From: Trichaptum fuscoviolaceum
Lineage: Eukaryota; Basidiomycota; Agaricomycetes; Hymenochaetales; Trichaptaceae
Direction: 5' to 3'
Assembly: GCA_910574455.1 (NCBI GenBank)
Contig: CAJSYZ010000001.1
Span: 284,006 to 348,005, forward strand
DNA length: 64,000 nt
Part shown: positions 36,003 to 46,849 of the stretch, piece by piece
Position numbering within the stretch: position 1 is the first letter of the stretch
How the letters are laid out: each line of letters begins with the position of its first letter
Made by a program: the position numbers and the translations under genes
The notes under the pieces: generated by a model
Database searches by the model: none
The model's input: the letters and a program-made list of their open reading frames with translations, nothing else
Told to the model about the DNA's origin: nothing

Positions 36003-37540
36003 TTAGTTCCCATCATAGAGTACCCCTACTTCGCGAAAAATATTCCGAGTCTCCTTTATCACGTTCCCGTAATATATGTCTGATAGCTCCTTCAAATTTA
36101 TCTTCCTCAACTTAAGCTGCGCGGCAACCTGGGGATAAAATTCCTGTGACTCCTGTCCTCTGCGCTTGTAAAAGTAGCGCTTTATGATGAGAGATGTCAA
36201 GAGCGGGTGGGTAGATTCCGAAACTTCTGAGAACGAGTCTTGGTCATGCGAGAAAATCTCGGTATCCAAATACAGGTCAATTCTCTTGATGGTACGCGGA
36301 AGGTTTTGAAGAATGTTGTCAATAAAATACAGTTTCTCTCGATCTGTTCTCCCATATACCAAGAGCGTGAAACTCTCTAGATATGGACACAGACTGCGTA
36401 AAGACGGCAATCCAAGCTTCCAGCATTTGATGGAAGTAGCAGAATCGGCCTCGTTGCAAAGAGTGAGGTGTGTGATTCCTGGGCACAATAGCACAGAAAT
36501 GGCGTCCGCAACTGTGTGAGGCAAGATTGAAAAAGAAATGACTTTAAGACTCCTGAGCGTGGGTAGGTGTAATCTCGCGCTTTTGCTTATGGCGTTGTCG
36601 TTGTCATTTCCGAGCTGTACTGTGACCGCCAGTCTCTCGAGTCGCGGAATGGCATTTAAGAGGCTAAATAGCTCGAGGAACTTTGAAGGCTTCGATGTAA
36701 AACAACACTCGATCAAATTGGGAACCTTGCTAGCGAACGAGTGTGGAGGTAACCATGTAGGGTCGATCAGGATACGCAGGGATGGTAGCGACCAGTCCTG
36801 ATATATGGATGACTGCTGACTGCCGTATTTTTCGAAGTCATCCGAAATTTCTAGCCTGACCAGTCTGCTGAGATTTTCGTTTGGGAAGTGAGCGCGGATA
36901 ACTTGTGATCCTTTGACAACCACGAGCGATTTCCACTGAGCACAATGCTCGAATAGCTTCCTAAGTCGGTCCAGCATAGGTTCGGTCCAATTGTCAGAGC
37001 GGTTCTCTATTCTGACGTTTATCCCATTGGATCCACTCAGTGAAGCAATCTTGTCAATGACTTTCGATGGAGTGTTTAATGTGAGAGGACTCCCGGCCCA
37101 CAATTTGGATGGCGATAATGTGAAGCGCCTGAGTTTCTTGCATACCAGCGAGATATCTACGACAGACTTGAGATTGGTGCACACCAGCTGGAGTATTTCC
37201 AGGATAACTTCGTCGGGGATATTGCAAAGAGATGGCCTGGGTACGGTGGCTCGAATACCAAGGCGCACGTTCTCGATCGAAGAAACGAGTTTATTAAGCA
37301 AGGAATCAAGACTTCGGGCCTTTTCCCTTGCCAGTGCAGAGTATATATCCACCGGTACATCTTCTCGTATGTCCTCAATGGTCGCGTTTCTTCAAAGATT
37401 CGCTGAGATCTCCGCAGTCTTTGGTATAAAGGAGCATAGCTATGTACTCACAGATCTCGTGCACCATCTGTCCATATCTTATGCAGGCTTTGGAGTCCTT
37501 CCTTCCACACATTGTTGGCTAGTATCGGAGGCGTATCCAT
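36003..37540 (-). CDS. F-box-like protein (491 aa)
   Basis: Exons 37540-37452 and 37389-36003 (minus) join with phase 2 across a 62-nt intron. Exon 1 is canonical for the family (MDTPPILANNVWKEGLQSL, then KIWTDGARDL). The coiled N-terminal segment EKARRSLDSLLNKL-like region precedes the F-box-like motif (LCNIPDEVILEILQLVCTN, LVCKKLRRFTLSPSKLW). The C-terminal region ends with REKLYFIDNILQNLPRTIKR and a short tail ending FREVGVLYDGN. The tail resembles that of the gene at 59380, so these two are closest relatives by eye. A probable SCF substrate receptor by family membership. Confidence 0.85.
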
Positions 37541-37640
37541 AGCAGAGATCAACGTTGATGGCTGACGATCGGAAAAGCTGCGTCGTTCAATTCTCCCCAG
37601 TCACACTGCTAGAGAGCTGCCTCATGGTGTCGGCGTGGGA

Positions 37641-38130
37641 ATATCGTGCCGGTTCAAGTTATTTCCTCAGTCTTTATCCGTTCCTTCTATAGTGTCGTCC
37701 ACGTCCGCTCACGATTGAGCTCACATATCTGCACAATGGGATTAAAAAGAGTTTATAACGAATTTAGTAGAGACAAAGACGCTAATGCACATAGTTTTAG
37801 CCGAAGTGACCAAGGAAAATCAATTATTAAAAGTATCAAAATGGGGGCAAAGAGACGTACAATATCTAAAAGAAATCCTCAGTCGGCACTAAGACAGACT
37901 ACAGAAAGAGGTTGTTGAGCCATTACGTTGGCTAGCGACCGGACACGCAGGCGACTACATAACAGGTGCTAAGGATGTTCATCCTGTCTAACGTCATGTC
38001 GAGTTTGCCTTCGATTGCAGTGCATCCGAAACTCGTGATTAGAAACGGCTCTGATATGGCATGGGCTAGATGCGAAAGGCTTAACATTGAGATTGCAAAG
38101 CCCGACAGGCTAGGCTAAGGCACAAGAGCA
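37641..38130 (-). pseudogene. Carboxylesterase relic
   Basis: Minus-strand fragments match the 5' half of the esterase genes. These include a piece equivalent to the intron with agacaaagacgctaa at about 37765-37800, the region near 37870-37960, and the signal-peptide exon near 38040-38120. Most of the catalytic core is missing. Confidence 0.6.
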
Positions 38131-38139
38131 CGAGCATCC

Positions 38140-38370
38140 TCGATTAATTCCGTAGCTTCCAAGACCTGTTCCAACGGCTAAGGCAGACAATGTCGGTCCG
38201 CCCGGCGTCAGAGAAGATTGAGGCGTGGTCACCGTGGTGACGGTCCTTCGATAAGTTTTCTTGGATATAATCGTTCCACCCGAAAGAGCTGTAGAATCGC
38301 GCCAATGACGGGAAAATAGCGTCGTATTTCAAAAGTGCGCACCGGTATCATACATACATGCTCAATTTCG
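38140..38370 (-). repeat. Short dispersed repeat M, copy 2
   Basis: Shares ggtccttcgataagt and flanks with copies at 34.9, 55.0, 55.9 and 63.2 kb. It lies between an esterase relic and a Dlt1-like gene. Confidence 0.55.
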
Positions 38371-38463
38371 AATGACGCACCACATGCAACATCAAAACTT
38401 CACGCAGCGGAAGATTCAGATGATGCTTAGACTAATAGATGCAAGCATTGCGGAAGAAAACCT

Positions 38464-39510
38464 CTATGCTTGCTGCTCGTCAAGAGCAGCTTTATACGCA
38501 TCCAGACTGTGACTGTCGTGCAAGACGTTAGAGAAGCTTAAAACCGTGTAAGGAACCGCAGGATAACTCATATTCCCTTCAAGACACCCGCCGCCTCCAT
38601 TGCCTCTTCAAACTCCACCTCCGACATCTCCTGCTCAGAATACTTCGCCTGGTCCACCGCAGCTGTATACCGCCGGAAGTGCTCCTCCGGACCATTCATG
38701 ACACCATCTCCTTCACTCCATCGAGTTCAGGCGCAGCGTGGATGTCGATGTCTGAGATGTACGTGTTGTGTGTGGCGGAGGTCCCGGAGAGAGTGAGCAG
38801 TGGGAGGATATGGCGGAGGTGACGCGCTAAGGGGACGTGCGGTGAAATGGGTGGTATGGATGGGATGACGGCGCGCGATGCTGCGTCTGAAGGTCATAAC
38901 ATGGTCAGCTGCTTTGTATGAAAGACAGTATGACGAGCACGCACCAATAGGACCGACAGTATCGAGTATCACAGTACGAAAGCGAACACCTTCGTACTTC
39001 GTCCCTGGCGCACCCCAGCCCTCCCGACGAGCCACCTTAGGCAGCGAAGCATGCACAATGGCACACGAACGAAGAAACTCCTGCTCGATGAAGTTGTGCA
39101 CAACCTGTTGAAGCCTTCATCGACAGCTTCCAGTATATCGCCACAGCACATACCTTCGGAACATCGCCCTTCCCCGTTGCTATACGCCCTTTAGGTATCC
39201 TTGCTAACTTCACGCGCACCGACAGCCGGCGTTTGAGACAGAACGCGAGTGAGATGACGAGCTGCCCCGGAGCAAAAAAGTCGTATTTCAGCAATAAGTT
39301 GATCAGACAAATGAAGGACTTACAACTAAGACATACGCAGCACCGATAACAATGACATTGACATTGCGCGTCCAGTCCTTGTTCGGTGCTGTGCGGACGG
39401 CCTGGGAGAAGACGAAGATGAGGGAGACGAAGGCGACGAGGCCGACAAGAACGGCGATGAGGAGGTACAAAAGCGCGAGAAAGTCGTTGTGTTGAAGTGC
39501 AGAGTACGAC
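38464..39510 (-). pseudogene. Dlt1-like membrane protein gene, damaged copy 1
   Basis: Minus-strand exons resemble fungal Dlt1 (defect at low temperature 1), a membrane protein linked to cold growth in yeast. Order: a hydrophobic segment then SQAVRTAPNKDWTRNVNV, a second hydrophobic segment, FCLKRRLSVRVKLARIPKG, then HNFIEQEFLRSCAI, EGWGAPGTKYEGVRFR and a C-terminal helix. Three or four short introns separate these. Two lesions are visible: a one-base frameshift near 38700 before GPEEHFRRYTAA, and the last donor changed from gtgagt to atgagt near 38570. The N-terminal start exon upstream of 39510 is unresolved. Probably non-functional or C-terminally truncated. Confidence 0.7.
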
Positions 39511-39539
39511 TAAGATGGATTCTGGGCATTGTTTGTTGC

Positions 39540-39779
39540 GACTACATCGTCGTTGGACAAATGAAATGTTGAGCAACATCATGATTGTCGGCAAAGCTCC
39601 CCGTCAACATCATCTTCAAGTTGAAGTTCTCACGGTCTCTTAGCTGACTGTTGTTACTGTAAATACTTGAACTCCCATGCCTACAACCAACAACCCCCGG
39701 CTTGCGCAGGTGAATGGCCAGCGCATCTCCAATGTATACGAAACCTCTTGCGATTTGAGTGTTCACGTACTAATGCAGG
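39540..39779. repeat. Conserved block upstream of Dlt1-like gene, copy 1
   Basis: About 240 bp nearly identical to 57335-57575, upstream of the other Dlt1-like copy. Similarity stops at about 39779, where the inner end of the inverted repeat begins. It marks a duplication breakpoint and likely contains the promoter and first exon. Confidence 0.75.
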
Positions 39780-40330
39780 TGAGTGCAAAAGAGCTTGAGT
39801 AAAAGAAATAAGAACTTTGTCTGGCGGAGGAGTGCATGCTAGATGTTGACGACGAAGCGACATCGAGGAGACTGTGCAGACCGGGTCAAATCAGATAGGA
39901 AGGAGTAAGAAGAAGACATCACATACACGTGATGGCGCTCTCAGTCTCGCAGGCTCGGAAACCACAATTGAACATGGGCTTGCGATGCTCAAGGAGTGGG
40001 AAAAAAAGGTGATCTAACTCGCAGAACGCCTGAAGGGGCTTGCATATCCGCAACATTTCAATGGTGGAGGACGCAGCAGCTCGAGCCATTCCGCCCAGCG
40101 ATGAAGAAGCAGAAGTTTTTCAGATGATTTCGAAGGGACCCACAGGGGCATGGACTCCGCATCGACGGAGACCGAGACCGATGACGAGTCGACAGATCTT
40201 GCCAGTGAGTCTGATGGTGACTTGTCTGCGGACAAAGACTCTGTTGAGGCCTATGTTTATGGCGGCGGGCACACTACCCGATTTGGGTTTAGATACGTGC
40301 TGACTTGCCATGCATGTATATATTTCTCGT
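39770..40330 (+). pseudogene. Degenerate acidic ORF, right arm
   Basis: Plus-strand counterpart of 27640-28245. Pieces read MDSASTETETDDESTDLAS and, upstream, KKTSHTRDGALSLAGSE, in frames that do not join cleanly. Unknown family; probably decayed. Confidence 0.35.
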
Positions 40331-40760
40331 AGCACATTACTATACAGGGGAGGGTTCTCTGCTCTTGACTGCCACCGTCTGTGGCACACTCTCTAAATTT
40401 CCAACAGACTCCCTGTTCGCAAGTAACGGAAGATGTTCATTGCTACCAGGTTTTCCCATTTCTTGTTACAATCTTCGTCCCCGGGCCTGAGCTTTGTCCT
40501 TCAATATCAGTTCCTTTATTGAATGTGCACTGTGACTGTGCAGCATACATATGTAGGTTCGAGAAAAAAAAAAGACCTGAGATTGATTTACGAAATTAGC
40601 CGATTAGCGGAGTATGACCAAGTCTCCAGGGAGTAATAGTCGAGACTCGATAGACAGTATGAAATTGGAATGAACCTGATGATATGATCTACACATTGTA
40701 CGAGAACATGCCAGTCAGTAAAAGAACGTTATCTGGTTGAACGCACCTATGATACTGTAA
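40331..40760. other. Spacer without supported gene
   Basis: Inverted-repeat sequence with only short open frames. No motif recognised. Confidence 0.4.
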
Positions 40761-40774
40761 ACCAAGGTGTGCGA

Positions 40775-40954
40775 AGAGGGATTCGAAGACTTTGAACACG
40801 TCGTGCGGCGTGACCGTCCCCGAGGGGCTCGACGAGCTTCAAGTTTCTCAGCGAGATTACCATAGGATTTACACATACCACTATAAGCAATACAACGCAA
40901 GGAAATCGGAGTTGTTGACGGAGATTGGCAGTGGGCTCGTTGCCTTCTACTAGC
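40775..40954 (+). pseudogene. Relic exon of an unidentified gene
   Basis: A plus-strand open piece reads EGLDELQVSQRDYHRIYTYH then KSELLTEIGSGLVAFY and a stop. The left-arm copy has an internal stop in the same piece. It looks like a former coding 3' end; family not recognised. Confidence 0.35.
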
Positions 40955-41331
40955 AGGGTGTGTGCTAAGGTCTGTCTATTGACCTATTGACACCTTTTCC
41001 TCTCATGTTATTCACAATACAGTTTTTATATCCATACTATCCACGCAGGGCGAAAATCTTGCGCGGATAGTAATGAGTACGTCCGATCCGACGATTGACG
41101 TTCAAGCATATACAGTATACCTAGTTTACAATAGTAAGTATACTGATAATCGCAGCATAGTCAGTGTAACTCAGTGTAATGAATGGATCATTGGACATTG
41201 GTTGTACGGGCGTCAATAAACTGTAGTCATCCTTCAAGGACGGAAAGACGATAAGAATCTTGCGAGTGAATGAGTAAAAGTAGAAAATAAAAGTGTATGC
41301 CCGGACGTACCAGAAGAAGAATGGCCACCTC

Positions 41332-43419
41332 TTACGAACCCTGGTAATCCGCCTGAAGCCAATCGAAGTCCGCGCCCTGGTCCGCCTGCAGCATCGTACT
41401 CTCATACAAGCCCGCATACCCTCTCTTCCTCCCCCTCGTCTTCCTCTCTTCCTTCTCCCGCGCCTCCTCCACCCTCCTCTTCCACTCCTCCTCCCCGCCC
41501 CGCGCCTCCACCCATATCCGCCTCGCCTCCACATCAATCCCCACCGTATCCCCATCGCGCACGAGCGCCAGCGCGCCGCCCCTCGCCGCCTCGGGCGCGA
41601 CGTGCAGCACGACCGTGCCCTGCGCCGTCCCGCTCATCCGCGCATCGCTCACCCGCAGCATGTCGCGCACGCCCGCCGCCGCGAGGCCCCGCGGGATCGG
41701 GATGAGCCCCGCCTCGGGCATCCCCGGGTGCCCCGCGGGCCCGGCGTTCTGGAGAACGAGCACCGAGTCCGCGGTGATCCGCGCGGCGAGGGCGGGGGAG
41801 TCGATCCGCGCGGCAAGGACGGCCGTGGAGGTGAAGACGACGGCGGGCCCGGAGTGTGTGAAGAGCGCGGGCGAGGCGGCGGACGCTTTGAGCACGGCGC
41901 CGTGCGGCGCGAGGTTGCCCCGCAGCACGACGAGCGCGGAGTGTGCGTACAGCGGGTCTGCGAGGGGCCGGATGACGCTCTGCGGGAACGTGAGTGCCAC
42001 TGCGGGGAAGCTGGCGAGCTCGGCGCCGAGCGTGCGGCCTGTGATGGTGAGCGCGTCGAGGTGCAGCAGCCCGCCCTGTGCGAGGCGCGCGAGGAGGACG
42101 GGCACGCCGCCTGCGCGGTGGAAGTCCTCCATGTAGCCGTCGCCGCTCGGCTTCAAATCCACAAGCAACGGCGTCTTCCTCCCAATACTATCAATATCGT
42201 CGAGCGTGATCCCGCCCGGCTGGGAGGGGCCGAGGGCGGGGACGCGCCCAGCGAGGGCGAGGAGGTGCACGATGGCGTTGGTGGAGCCGCCGAGAGCGTG
42301 CAGGACGGTGATGGCGTTCTCGAAGGAGTGGCGTGTGAGGATGGATTGCGGGCGGAGGGGGCCGGGGACGGGGTCACTTGAAGGAGAGGAGGAGGGGGAA
42401 GGGACGGCGATGCGGGTGATGAGGCGCCCGACTTGCTCGGCGACGCGCAGGCGGGCGGACGAGGGCGCTGTGGGCGTCGCGGAGCCGAGGGGCGCCATGC
42501 CGAGCGCTTCGAGGAGGCAAGCCATCGTCGACGCCGTACCTGCACATTCTGCTTCAGAGGTGTCTGTAAGCTAATATAGGAGGAATGCTCACCCATGACT
42601 CCACACGTCTTCAGTACGCAGATTAGCTTAGTTATATTTTATTACCAGGCTACTCACGCCGACGGAGGGCACGAGCTCGTCGTTCACCCCGACGATCTCC
42701 TCGATGTCGATCACGCCCGCCCGGTAGTCCTTCCAGTAGCTTCGACAGTCTGTACATGCCCCGACACGTCGTCCTTGATGCGAGCCTGTGAGCATGGGCC
42801 CGGTGACGAGCGAGATGCACGGTACGTTTGCTGAGATGGCACCCATGAGCTGTGCTGGCACTGTCTGGGTAACACCAATGAGCAGGCTTCAACATGCACG
42901 ATCTTAATAAACCACACCTTATCGCATCCTCCTATCTGTATGAGTGTCAGCGAACGTCAAGGAACCAAACACGATGACATTGCGCACCAGAACAACGCCA
43001 TCCATCGGCTGCGCCTTCACCATCTCCTCGGTGTCCACCGCCATCAGGTTCCGGAGGTACATGCTCGTCGGGTGCACGAAGCTCTCGTGCAGGCTGATCG
43101 TCGGGAACGGCACGGGCAGCGCCCCAGAGAGCATCACACCCCGCTCGACGGCCTTGATGAGCGAGGCGACGTTGCCGTGGCATGGGTTGAAGCCCGACGA
43201 GGTGTCGATGATGCCGATGATGGGCCTGTCGAGCGCGTCGTCCGAGTAGCCTGCGCCTTTGATGAATGCCTTGCGCAGGAACAGCGAGAACGCGTCGTCC
43301 CCGCTGAGTAAGAATTGAGGTAAGTATTGCGATCAAGGGTCGCTGTACACTCACTAGGATGTCAGTCGTGAGCGAAGACCGGTAGGCTCATGCTCAGGTT
43401 CAGGCTCGGGCGTGCTCAT
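41332..43419 (-). CDS. IlvD/Edd-family dehydratase, right-arm copy (609 aa)
   Basis: Exons (minus) 43419-43355, 43303-42988, 42935-42918, 42864-42658, 42608-42593 and 42539-41332 join in frame. Structure is identical to the left-arm gene, including the 18-nt IGGCDK and 16-nt TCGVMG microexons. The last exon is one codon shorter. Differences are scattered replacements; both proteins keep all cysteine motifs, GGSTNAIVH and the C-terminal GADFDWLQ. The first intron sequence differs much more than the exons, consistent with selection on protein. Both paralogues look functional. The reaction is dehydration of a dihydroxy or sugar acid; substrate is inferred only. Confidence 0.9.
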
Positions 43420-43767
43420 GCTGGGCTTCAAGTTGCCAGTCGCCGTCGTGAGCAGCGCGTCAAATAGTTAGCAACGAATGTTGTGCGGACAGTGTATAGA
43501 TAAGGAGGAAGACGAGAAGAGCGCGACATGGTACATTTATTTCTTCGCACAGGAAGGTGAACGTATATCAGCTGGGATGTTGAGGCTTGAGCACGACATC
43601 CACTGCAGCCGTGTTGACTTGGGCGTCGACGGCAACTCGGCATACTATTTCAAGTTAATGCCAGTGTATGCCTAATTGTAGTATATATAGTGCTTCTATT
43701 TAACCATAATGAACTATACCTTTTAGTTGGCTGCGTGGGAGACTCATCTCCTTGCTTCCAAGTTCAG

Positions 43768-43776
43768 GGACAAGTC
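43768..43776. repeat. Target site duplication, left
   Basis: ggacaagtc abuts the left transposon end and recurs at 49691-49699. Because flank and element ends partly overlap in sequence, lengths of 7 to 11 bp are also compatible. Confidence 0.75.
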
Positions 43777-44027
43777 CATCCTCCTTCCCAGGGTCCCTAT
43801 GACCTCCACGCCACATGTAATTACTATATTAAGAAATGAACAAACAACCCAAACTTTGAAACTTGGAATTTTAACGAGGTCATAGGGACCCTGGCAGAAA
43901 TGTATTCGTAAGCAGCGTCGGTCACCGCAGGGGATCCGCGTGATGGCGCGCGGCGTGAGAAAACGTTAAAAAAATATATTTGGTAACTGTACATACGGCA
44001 CGTACGTTAACGTCGACCAGCTTCGAT
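43777..44027 (+). repeat. Left terminal inverted repeat (251 bp)
   Basis: Identical by eye to the reverse complement of 49440-49690. It begins catcctccttcccagggtcc and ends cgaccagcttcgat, one base before the ATG of the DUF6589 gene. It contains an inner 19-bp inverted pair, 43788-43806 and 43876-43894. Confidence 0.9.
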
Positions 44028-44028
44028 C

Positions 44029-46525
44029 ATGGATAACTGGCAAAGCTTCAATGACTGGCAAAAATACAAGACGGTTCTGGACACGTTTAAGCACTTAGAT
44101 CTTTCAATAACTGACTTCATAGTCAATCTGATCAAATATGATCAAGAATTTACGTCCGAATACGGCTCTCTAGTCCGTGATGTGTTTGACAATGCCGACT
44201 CGATATTTCTCGCATTTGCGCAACACCGGAGAAGCGCTAGTACTTGCTTGAAGTGGGCTACATCCCTCTCAACCGAGATATACAAGGGCGAAATCAAGAG
44301 ACTTACAAACAAGTCTGCCGGATTTCATTTCAATGCTTCCAATGCAACAGCCCATCAAATATCTGACTTTGCATCTGGAGAACTGGTCTCCAGGATGTCT
44401 GTGATGGCCCCTAATATATGGGACCTCATGCAGAGTCTTCTGTTATCGGAAGGAGGGGCTAATGCAAGGGGGGATGATGAATGGAGGCTCCGAATATTTA
44501 ATCTGGTCAGTTTATGTTATATATTTGATATATATCTGTTAACAATACATCATCTTACAGAAGACATCCATGCACATCGCGAGTCTTCTGATAGCGAATA
44601 ACCAACATTGCAATCTCCTTGCATCGATTAACGGAATATTCTTGCATGCTTGCAGTACACCCGAGCGAGTAATCGATGTTGTCTGGCGATTAAATGCAAG
44701 CATTTCAGCATTCTCAATTAACAATGCAATACACTCCTTGGCATCCGAATCCAAAAAGCATCTGCGTACATTTGGCCAATCTCTACTGGTCGGATATACC
44801 CTGGATAACTTCGATGTCGCATTAAAACATTCAACTGGGACAGTAGACGAGCCTTTTCCGAAATTGGTACATTTAACCTCCGGACTCATTCTCAACCTCG
44901 CACACACCAATATATCAGATCTTAAACACTCAACCTATCTATGGGAGAGGTCTTGCTACAATGACAGACGCAAATATGCACTTCCAATATATCATCCCGC
45001 TCTACTCTTTACTTTGCGTCCCGAAACCGTGACATCCGGGTCCCTTAATCGAAAGGAGGATTTCTGCCGCTGGAAATTTGCCATGGATCTATGCACGCAT
45101 GGGCCAGAGTACTTCCATCAATTCCGAAGCCAGATTCCATCTCCGAGGGGAGTCGACATGATACCCGTGTTTAAAACACAGTCGGCACCCTTGAAATCAA
45201 TGGACTACCAGAATTCCACGGTTGATGGCAATATAAATGCCATAATAAATGCAATGCAACAGACAGGTGTCTGGGATATAGAGGAACTCAAGAAATGTCT
45301 TAAAGACATCCCGGAGATGCAGGATGTAGAAGAAGTTGTTATTTTCTTTCACGGGGATCTTGGCACATGGGAGCGCATACAGTCAGGGCAGATCCATCGA
45401 TCAATCGAAAGATCGTCGCGTCGACGTCTGCAATTCATTATATTTATTCCCGGACTGTTTCACGTCAAGATTGCATGTGCCAATGCTATCTGGCGCATTT
45501 TTATCTCTCCAGCAAAACTCCAATCCGACAAATCATCCATGCTTGCATTTATTCGTCTATTCTATCCAAGTCTTACATCAAAGATCTCCTCTAACAAAGC
45601 CGGCTTTCACATTATGGATGATTGTATTGTTCGCGTTGGAATTGCAGACCGTTTGGAGTGCTGGCGCACTTATGTGCACAATCGATGGCTGGATTGCGAT
45701 TCCTTGGACAAATATGCAGCCCGGGAACCAACTCTTCAAGAAATACTATCGATTTCCAGAGAACTCGCATTAAAATATGCATCCCCAGCTCGCACACTCG
45801 AGAATATGCGATTTAGCGGTTCCTTAAAACGGGATTATCAGTACGAGAACATGTTGACTCGTATTGACTACATTCTCCTCTATGAAGAGACGGCACACTC
45901 AATTCGAAGCGGAGACATCGGACGAGTCGAAGTGTGTTTACATCGATGGATTCCGATCTTCAAAGGGACAGGGAAACACAAATATGCAACTAATTTGTTG
46001 GAGTTCTTGATTGATCTTAACTTTGTGTACCCGGAGAGTCTCAAAAAAGCCGTTCGATCTAATTGGCTTGGCAATCCAACTGGAAAACCAATGGGATTTC
46101 GAGGAGTGGATTGGCTTTTAGAAATCAATAACTTATATACAAAGGTTATCTATGGAGGCTCCGGTTCTAATTACACTGTTAAACGGATTATCGAGGAATC
46201 CATACTCATTCAACTATATCGTGATTGCAAGAAGGTTGTCGAGGATCAATATGCTCTCAAACCAAAGACGACCCGACACGGTGATCCTGATCTCGTTGCG
46301 ACATTCGCGGCTCTATCCCGATTATCCCAGAAACTCAATACCCTGACATATTCAACAGAAGGTCGCTCTGCTGAACATCACATACCCAATTATGTCGGGA
46401 TCGGAATTGAAAAATTCGAAAACGAAGCTTCAAAAACCGGCACTAATAGCCTTTCTTTGTTGGTTGATGGCGATGAAGAAGAGGTGACTGAGGATGATGT
46501 TGCGGTTGAGCTCATTGAAGATTAG
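44029..46525 (+). CDS. DUF6589-domain protein, candidate transposase (813 aa)
   Basis: Exons 44029-44505 and 44561-46525 with a 55-nt phase-0 intron (donor gtcagt, acceptor cttacag). The core motif HGDLGTWERIQ followed by RRLQFIIFIPGLFHVKIA is typical of DUF6589, a fungal domain common in basidiomycete repeats. The C-terminus is acidic (DGDEEEVTEDDV). The gene starts two bases inside the terminal repeat, which must supply its promoter. Location in a complete element with terminal repeats makes it the prime transposase candidate, with Asp of GDLGT a possible catalytic acid; that is inference. The frame is intact. Confidence 0.85.
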
Positions 46526-46686
46526 ATATTGTTAGGCGAGTCTGACCGTTGGTTGATAAATCTTCTATTTGACGCTTACACTTCAAATGTCAGGCTTTGC
46601 ACACGACTGGATATATGAAAGAGACATTATAATTAATGTATTGTACTTAGCAATAAATAACAATAGATATATACTATGCTCTCAAT

Positions 46687-46795
46687 TGACAGCAGCTTCC
46701 GGAGAGCATATGCAAGAAAAGAGAACCGCTCAGCCGTTTCAAGTAAGACCATTGTGCACCCATCTACAGCAGCTTCCGGAGAGAATATGCAGGTT
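46687..46795. repeat. Short direct repeat in transposon
   Basis: cagcagcttccggagag followed by atatgca occurs twice about 75 bp apart, between the two convergent genes. Role unknown. Confidence 0.7.
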
Positions 46796-46849
46796 CAATA
46801 AAACCAAGCTATGCTGTCTCCCTCTGATGTCGACGTTCTGCTCGAATTT

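Noticed and set aside
36991..37542. Plus-strand open frame of 183 codons
   Set aside because: Antisense to the F-box gene at 36003-37540, no motif.
41293..42381. Long plus-strand open frame (362 aa) opposite the right-arm dehydratase
   Set aside because: Same explanation: GC-rich antisense shadow.
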